Origin: an uncultured Burkholderiales bacterium
GTDB lineage: Bacteria; Pseudomonadota; Gammaproteobacteria; Burkholderiales; Burkholderiaceae_C
Direction of reading: 5' to 3'
DNA length: 9,300 nucleotides
Assembly: GCA_903952885.1 (NCBI GenBank)
Contig: CAJBHE010000116.1
Span: forward strand, 1-9,300
Positions 5,999-9,300 of this stretch are shown here, piece after piece. Within the stretch, counting starts at the first letter, position 1. Each line of letters begins with the position of its first letter. The position numbers and the translations under genes were made by a program. Below the pieces are notes generated by a model. It was given only the letters and a program-made list of their open reading frames with translations, did no database searches and had not been told where the DNA came from.

Positions 5999-6664
5999 AT
6001 GACAAAAACAGGTCTGTTCATCAGTTTTGAGGGCATCGACGGTGCTGGCAAGTCCACGCACATCGATGGCTTGGCCGCAGCGTTCAAAACACAGGGCCGC
6101 CACGTCACGCTCACCCGCGAGCCCGGCGGTACGCCATTGGCCGAGAAGCTGCGTGAGATGGTGTTGCACGACTCCATGGATGCGCTGACCGAAGCGCTGC
6201 TGATTTTTGCTGCTCGTCGCGACCACTTGCACCTCGTGATTGAGCCCGCTTTGGCGCGTGGGGACGTGGTGCTGTGCGACCGCTTCACAGATGCCACCTT
6301 CGCCTACCAAGGCAGCGGCCGTGGGTTTGATTTGAGCGTTTTGCTGCAGCTTGAGCGTTGGGTTCAGGCTATTTCGGCTGATGCAGCTTGTCCTTCTGCC
6401 AGCGGCCTTCGCCAACCGGACGTGACCGTGTGGTTTGAACTCGACCCAGCCATCGCCGCTGTGCGCTTGGCAGGTGCACGCGTGCCCGACCGTTTTGAGG
6501 CGCAGCCTGTGGAGTTTTTCCAAAAGGTGTCTGACGGCTATGCCGCACGCGCCCAAGCCGATGCGAAACGTTTTGTGCGCCTGGACGCCGCACAAACCCG
6601 TGAAGCCGTTTGGCAGCAACTGCACCTCAACTTTGTGCAGCGTGGCTGGTTGAGCGCAAATTGA
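5999..6664 (+). CDS. tmk: Thymidylate kinase (dTMP kinase)
   Basis: Phosphorylates dTMP to dTDP with ATP in the cytoplasm, needed by both de novo and salvage dTTP synthesis. The 221-aa product has the P-loop G-I-D-G-A-G-K-S at 12-19 preceded by FE, the R-E-P-G-G-T segment (40-45), and C-D-R-F at 93-96, where the usual motif is DRY/DRF. A-Y-Q-G-S-G-R-G (102-109) follows, and the LID region is R-V-P-D-R-F-E (161-167). It is a few residues longer than E. coli Tmk, mainly from a Ser/Ala-rich insertion around 126-137 before R-Q-P-D-V-T-V-W, next to where the family normally reads PDLT. It lies 6 bp after mltG and 13 bp before holB, indicating co-transcription. The ATG is fixed by the tight gap and the family N-terminus. 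Confidence 0.96.
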   Translation: MTKTGLFISFEGIDGAGKSTHIDGLAAAFKTQGRHVTLTREPGGTPLAEKLREMVLHDSMDALTEALLIFAARRDHLHLVIEPALARGDVVLCDRFTDATFAYQGSGRGFDLSVLLQLERWVQAISADAACPSASGLRQPDVTVWFELDPAIAAVRLAGARVPDRFEAQPVEFFQKVSDGYAARAQADAKRFVRLDAAQTREAVWQQLHLNFVQRGWLSAN

Positions 6665-6677
6665 GCTCTGGCAACGC

Positions 6678-7700
6678 ATGACCGAAACCAGCCCACCCCA
6701 AGCGAGGCCGATGCTGAGCCCATGGTTGCAAAGCCAGCTGTCCAGCTTGCTAAAGCGACGCGGACACGCATGGCTATTGCAAGGTCCATCAGGTTTAGGT
6801 CAATACACGTTGGGCTTAGAGCTCGCACGCGCTTGGCTGTGCGAATCACCTACGAAGCAGGGCGCTTGCTACCAATGCCGCAGCTGCCATGCCGTGGACG
6901 TGCGCACCCATGCCGACCTCCGCACGCTCATGCCCGAAGCTTTGTCACTTGAGCTGAGCTGGCCCCTCGACGAGAAAACCCAAAAAGACCTCGACGACAA
7001 AAAGCGCAAGCCCAGCAAAGAAATTCGCGTCGAAGCCGCGCGCGACATGGTGGCCTTCAGCCAGCAAACCCGCTCGGGCGGTTCTACCAAAGTGGTGTTT
7101 GTGTACCCCGCCGAGCGCATGAACCATGTGACGGCCAACACCATCCTCAAAACCCTCGAAGAACCGCCGGGCGAATGCCGCTTTGTGCTGGCCAGCGAAG
7201 CCGCTCACCAGTTGTTGCCCACCATCCGCAGCCGTTGCCAAACCCACACCATGGTTTGGCCCACCGAGGCTGAATCTTTAAGCTGGCTGCAAACCCAAGG
7301 CGTGCCCGTTACCGATACAGCCGTGTTGCTGCGCGCCGCCGGCGGCCGCCCCGAAGATGCCCTCAACCTTGCCAACGCGGGTCTCAAAGCTGCGCACTGG
7401 GCAGCGCTGCCCAAAGCCGTGTTTCGCGGCGATGTGGGTGCTGTGTCTGATGCCACGCCAACGCAGGCCATCGCCATGCTGCAAAAGCTCTGTCATGACG
7501 TGCTGGCCTTGCGCTTGGGGGCTGAGCCACGTTTCTTTCTAGCGGCGGATTTACCCACGACGGGCACAGTGGGCTCGCTGACCCAATGGTCTAAAGATCT
7601 GATGGAAGCTGCCCGCACATCTGAGCACCCATACAACGCAGGTTTGATGTTTGAAGCTTTGGTGGCGCGTGCGCAAACTGCTTTGCGTGCCACAAACTAA
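6678..7700 (+). CDS. holB: DNA polymerase III subunit delta prime (clamp loader)
   Basis: Delta prime is the stator of the clamp loader that puts the beta clamp on primed DNA. The 340-aa product has the RecA-like AAA+ fold of the family. Its P-loop is degenerate, G-P-S-G-L-G-Q-Y at 36-43 with Gln instead of the catalytic Lys; this is expected, because delta prime does not hydrolyse ATP. Four Cys at 55, 64, 67 and 70 have exactly the 9-3-3 spacing of the E. coli zinc ligands (50, 59, 62, 65). TANTILKTLEEPP (152-164) and the S-R-C motif (185-187), whose Arg acts as the arginine finger, are intact. A charged loop near 98-115 (Lys/Asp-rich) is, as I recall, usual in Comamonadaceae. It starts 13 bp after tmk, and tmk-holB order is common in proteobacteria. 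Confidence 0.95.
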   Translation: MTETSPPQARPMLSPWLQSQLSSLLKRRGHAWLLQGPSGLGQYTLGLELARAWLCESPTKQGACYQCRSCHAVDVRTHADLRTLMPEALSLELSWPLDEKTQKDLDDKKRKPSKEIRVEAARDMVAFSQQTRSGGSTKVVFVYPAERMNHVTANTILKTLEEPPGECRFVLASEAAHQLLPTIRSRCQTHTMVWPTEAESLSWLQTQGVPVTDTAVLLRAAGGRPEDALNLANAGLKAAHWAALPKAVFRGDVGAVSDATPTQAIAMLQKLCHDVLALRLGAEPRFFLAADLPTTGTVGSLTQWSKDLMEAARTSEHPYNAGLMFEALVARAQTALRATN

Positions 7701-7769
7701 ATGCTTTGCATCCAGCTAGCTTCAAACCATCTAATCACGCACACACAACGCCTTTTCGTTCAAAGACCC
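7701..7769. other. Spacer between holB and tatD
   Basis: This 69-bp gap is the longest in the mltG-to-ankyrin run. It stays open in the tatD frame, but the encoded 23 residues do not resemble a TatD N-terminus. It contains TTGCAT (7706-7711) and TCTAAT (7730-7735) with 18 bp between them; the -10 matches at 5 of 6 positions but the -35 at only 3, so a secondary promoter for tatD is possible but weak. No hairpin with a T-tract is visible. Confidence 0.4.
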
Positions 7770-8564
7770 ATGTTCACCGATTCGCACTGCCACCTGAATT
7801 TTCCCGAGCTGGCTGAAAACATCCACGCCATCCGCGACGACATGGCCAAAGCCCAAGTCACGCGTGCCTTGGTCATCAGCACCACACTGGAGCGCTTTCC
7901 AGAAGTTCACGGACTGGCCACGCAGTTCGACAACTTTTGGGCCACCGTCGGTGTGCACCCCGACAACGAAGGCGTGCAAGAACCCACACTCGAAGACCTG
8001 CTCAACCTTGCCAAACTGCCCAAAGTGGTGGGCATTGGCGAAACTGGCCTTGACTACTACCGCTTGGGCGAGCGCACCGTGGCCGACATGGAGTGGCAAC
8101 GCAACCGCTTTCGCATCCACATCCAAGCCGCCCAACAAACCCAACTGCCTTTGGTCATCCATACCCGCAGCTCGTCGGCGGACACAATCGCAATTTTGAA
8201 AGAGCAGGGTGAAGACGGCTCAGCGGGCAGTGCAGGCGGCGTCTTTCATTGCTTCACCGAAACCGCTGAAGTGGCCCGTGCGGGCTTAGACCTTGGCCTG
8301 TACATTTCCTTCTCAGGCATCTTGACCTTCAAAAATGCCCAGGACTTGCGCGATGTCGCCCAATTTATTCCCATGGATCGCCTCTTGATTGAGACCGACA
8401 GCCCATATCTAGCCCCCATGCCACATCGGGGTAAAACCAATAATCCGTCTTATGTGCCGTTTGTTGCGAAACAAATTGCAGACATCAAGGGCATCTCGGT
8501 TGAGGCAGTCGCCGATGCCACCAGCCGTAACTTTGACCAACTTTTCAGCGCCGTTTTACAATGA
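7770..8564 (+). CDS. tatD: TatD family metal-dependent hydrolase (DNase)
   Basis: A TIM-barrel amidohydrolase-type enzyme; TatD proteins are divalent-metal nucleases (3'-5' exonuclease in E. coli), cytoplasmic and not part of Tat export. From ATG 7770 the product is 264 aa, the usual length, and begins with the family's M-F-T-D-S-H-C-H-L, supplying metal ligands H6 and H8. Further ligands appear in order: E91 in GIGETGLDYY, H131 in LVIHTR, H160 in GVFHCF, and D210 in LLIETDSPYLAP. The C-terminal N-N-P-S-Y-V-P is also typical. The frame is open back to an ATG at 7701 directly after the holB stop, but those 23 extra residues are not family-like, so I reject that start. Its stop overlaps the ankyrin gene start (ATGA). 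The exact subtype (YcfH or TatD proper) cannot be settled by eye. Confidence 0.94.
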   Translation: MFTDSHCHLNFPELAENIHAIRDDMAKAQVTRALVISTTLERFPEVHGLATQFDNFWATVGVHPDNEGVQEPTLEDLLNLAKLPKVVGIGETGLDYYRLGERTVADMEWQRNRFRIHIQAAQQTQLPLVIHTRSSSADTIAILKEQGEDGSAGSAGGVFHCFTETAEVARAGLDLGLYISFSGILTFKNAQDLRDVAQFIPMDRLLIETDSPYLAPMPHRGKTNNPSYVPFVAKQIADIKGISVEAVADATSRNFDQLFSAVLQ

Positions 8565-9241
8565 TAAAATACATTAAGTATTTTTTATATCTATATGTTT
8601 TAATTGGATATTCTCTATCTAATGCTGGCTCTTACGATGATTTCTTCAGTGCACTGACCTTCGATAAGCCAGAAGTGATTGAAAAGCTATTGGCGCGGGG
8701 ATTTGACCCAAACACACCCAATGAAAATGGCGTGGCTGGTTTGCTGGTGGCCATTCAATCAGAATCTCCCAAGTCAGCCTTGGTTTTGACCAATCACCCT
8801 CAGACGCAAGTCAATACCCAGAATCAACTGGGAGAGACACCGCTCATGTTGGCAGCGATCAACAACCAGCTAGATCTTGCAAAAATTCTGATTCAGCGTG
8901 GGGCAGACGTCAACAAGCCTGGGTGGACACCACTGCATTACGCAGCGACGCGTGGGCATCGCGAAATGATGCGCTTGCTGTTAGAAAACGAGGCCTACAT
9001 TGACAGTCCATCTGCCAATGGCACAACACCTTTGATGATGGCTGCTTACTATGCTTCGCCGCTTGCGGTCAAACTGTTGCTGGAAGAAGGTGCAGATCCC
9101 GTCTTGGTTAACAGCGGTAATGCCTCAGCGTTGGATATGGCTTTGTCCAAAGACCATCAACAAAGTGCTATTTACATCCGTGTTTTCACAGAATCTTGGT
9201 TTATTCAAAATCCTATCCAAGAAGAGGGTAAGCTGAAGTAA
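8561..9241 (+). CDS. Secreted ankyrin-repeat protein
   Basis: The 226-aa product has an apparent Sec signal peptide: two Lys near the start, a hydrophobic core (about 8-19), and small residues at S-N-A-G (20-23) for cleavage, so it is probably periplasmic. The rest is a stack of about five ankyrin repeats: a degenerate capping one (25-57), one near 58-90, then clear ones from GETPLMLAA (91), GWTPLHYAA (121) and GTTPLMMAA (154). Repeats three and four are joined by a shortened linker, RGADVNKPG. Ankyrin repeats bind proteins; the partner is unknown. The ATG at 8561 overlaps the tatD stop by 4 bp (ATGA) and lacks a Shine-Dalgarno, so translation is probably coupled. An ankyrin protein after tatD is, as I recall, common in Burkholderiales. 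The first 70 bases have only 15 G/C, unlike the rest of the operon. Confidence 0.88.
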   Translation: MIKYIKYFLYLYVLIGYSLSNAGSYDDFFSALTFDKPEVIEKLLARGFDPNTPNENGVAGLLVAIQSESPKSALVLTNHPQTQVNTQNQLGETPLMLAAINNQLDLAKILIQRGADVNKPGWTPLHYAATRGHREMMRLLLENEAYIDSPSANGTTPLMMAAYYASPLAVKLLLEEGADPVLVNSGNASALDMALSKDHQQSAIYIRVFTESWFIQNPIQEEGKLK

Positions 9242-9249
9242 CACTTCTA

Positions 9250-9269
9250 AACTGCAGCTTCTTGCGGTT
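9250..9269 (+). terminator. Candidate terminator hairpin after the ankyrin gene
   Basis: AACTGCAG (9250-9257) pairs with TTGCGGTT (9262-9269) over 8 bp, two of them G-U in RNA, around a CTTC loop. It lies 8 bp after the ankyrin stop. What follows is AT-rich (ATCGTTGAATTATT) but not a pure T run, so termination strength is doubtful. The position at the end of the operon is its main support. Confidence 0.35.
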
Positions 9270-9300
9270 ATCGTTGAATTATTAACTTTACATAATATAC

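Noticed and set aside
5084..6679. A 531-codon open frame on the minus strand across mltG and tmk
   Set aside because: It is antisense to two genes with full family motifs and shows no recognisable domain. Its Cys/His/Gln-rich composition is what the reverse strand of GC-rich coding DNA gives.
6783..6806. Loss of the Walker A lysine in HolB as a sign of a broken gene
   Set aside because: Delta prime subunits normally have a degenerate P-loop. The zinc Cys and S-R-C motif are intact and the frame is full length.
7701..7769. An upstream ATG at 7701 as the tatD start
   Set aside because: It adds 23 residues unlike the family, while ATG 7770 gives the exact MFTDSHCHL N-terminus and the usual length.
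1..9300. Mobile element, CRISPR, toxin-antitoxin, phage or defence system
   Set aside because: No transposase, integrase, terminal inverted repeats, spaced repeats or defence-type proteins are visible on either strand; the genes are mostly housekeeping.

Overview
This is ordinary chromosomal sequence from a betaproteobacterium, most likely Burkholderiales and probably a Comamonadaceae-type freshwater organism (Limnohabitans/Rhodoferax-like). The evidence is the block mltG-tmk-holB-tatD-ankyrin with ygfZ divergent from it, the wording of the HolB and TrhO proteins, and GC-rich coding sequence. The genus is inference; no rRNA or other marker is present.

Layout. Positions 1-84 hold the start of a minus-strand lipoprotein gene that runs off the window. 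Positions 85-235 are an extremely AT-rich spacer with a small direct repeat, and 236-390 hold a doubtful 42-codon ORF and the leader of trhO. trhO (391-1362, +), a tRNA U34 hydroxylase, converges on an iron-dependent alcohol dehydrogenase gene (1381-2571, -). That gene is divergent, across only 15 bp, from an HSL-type esterase gene (2587-3540, +), which is followed 10 bp later by a GNAT acetyltransferase gene (3551-4003, +). The GNAT gene overlaps the 3' end of ygfZ (3986-4942, -) by 18 bp. Divergent from ygfZ is a tight co-directional run: mltG (about 4991-5992), tmk (5999-6664), holB (6678-7700), tatD (7770-8564) and a secreted ankyrin-repeat protein (8561-9241). A weak hairpin follows at 9250-9269.

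How the genes fit together. The mltG-tmk-holB-tatD run joins cell-wall glycan termination, dTTP synthesis, the clamp loader and a metal-dependent nuclease. Gaps of 6 and 13 bp and an ATGA overlap suggest one transcript; the only sizeable gap is 69 bp before tatD. ygfZ (Fe-S/tRNA modification related) and trhO (wobble uridine modification) are housekeeping. The ADH, esterase and GNAT genes look like accessory metabolic functions whose substrates cannot be read from sequence.

I found no mobile element, CRISPR array, tRNA or rRNA gene, and no convincing novel system. The points most worth a second look are the truncated lipoprotein with its AT-rich upstream island, the AT-rich 5' end of the ankyrin gene, the crowded start codons in the two divergent junctions, and the absence of the PilZ gene I would expect between holB and tatD.
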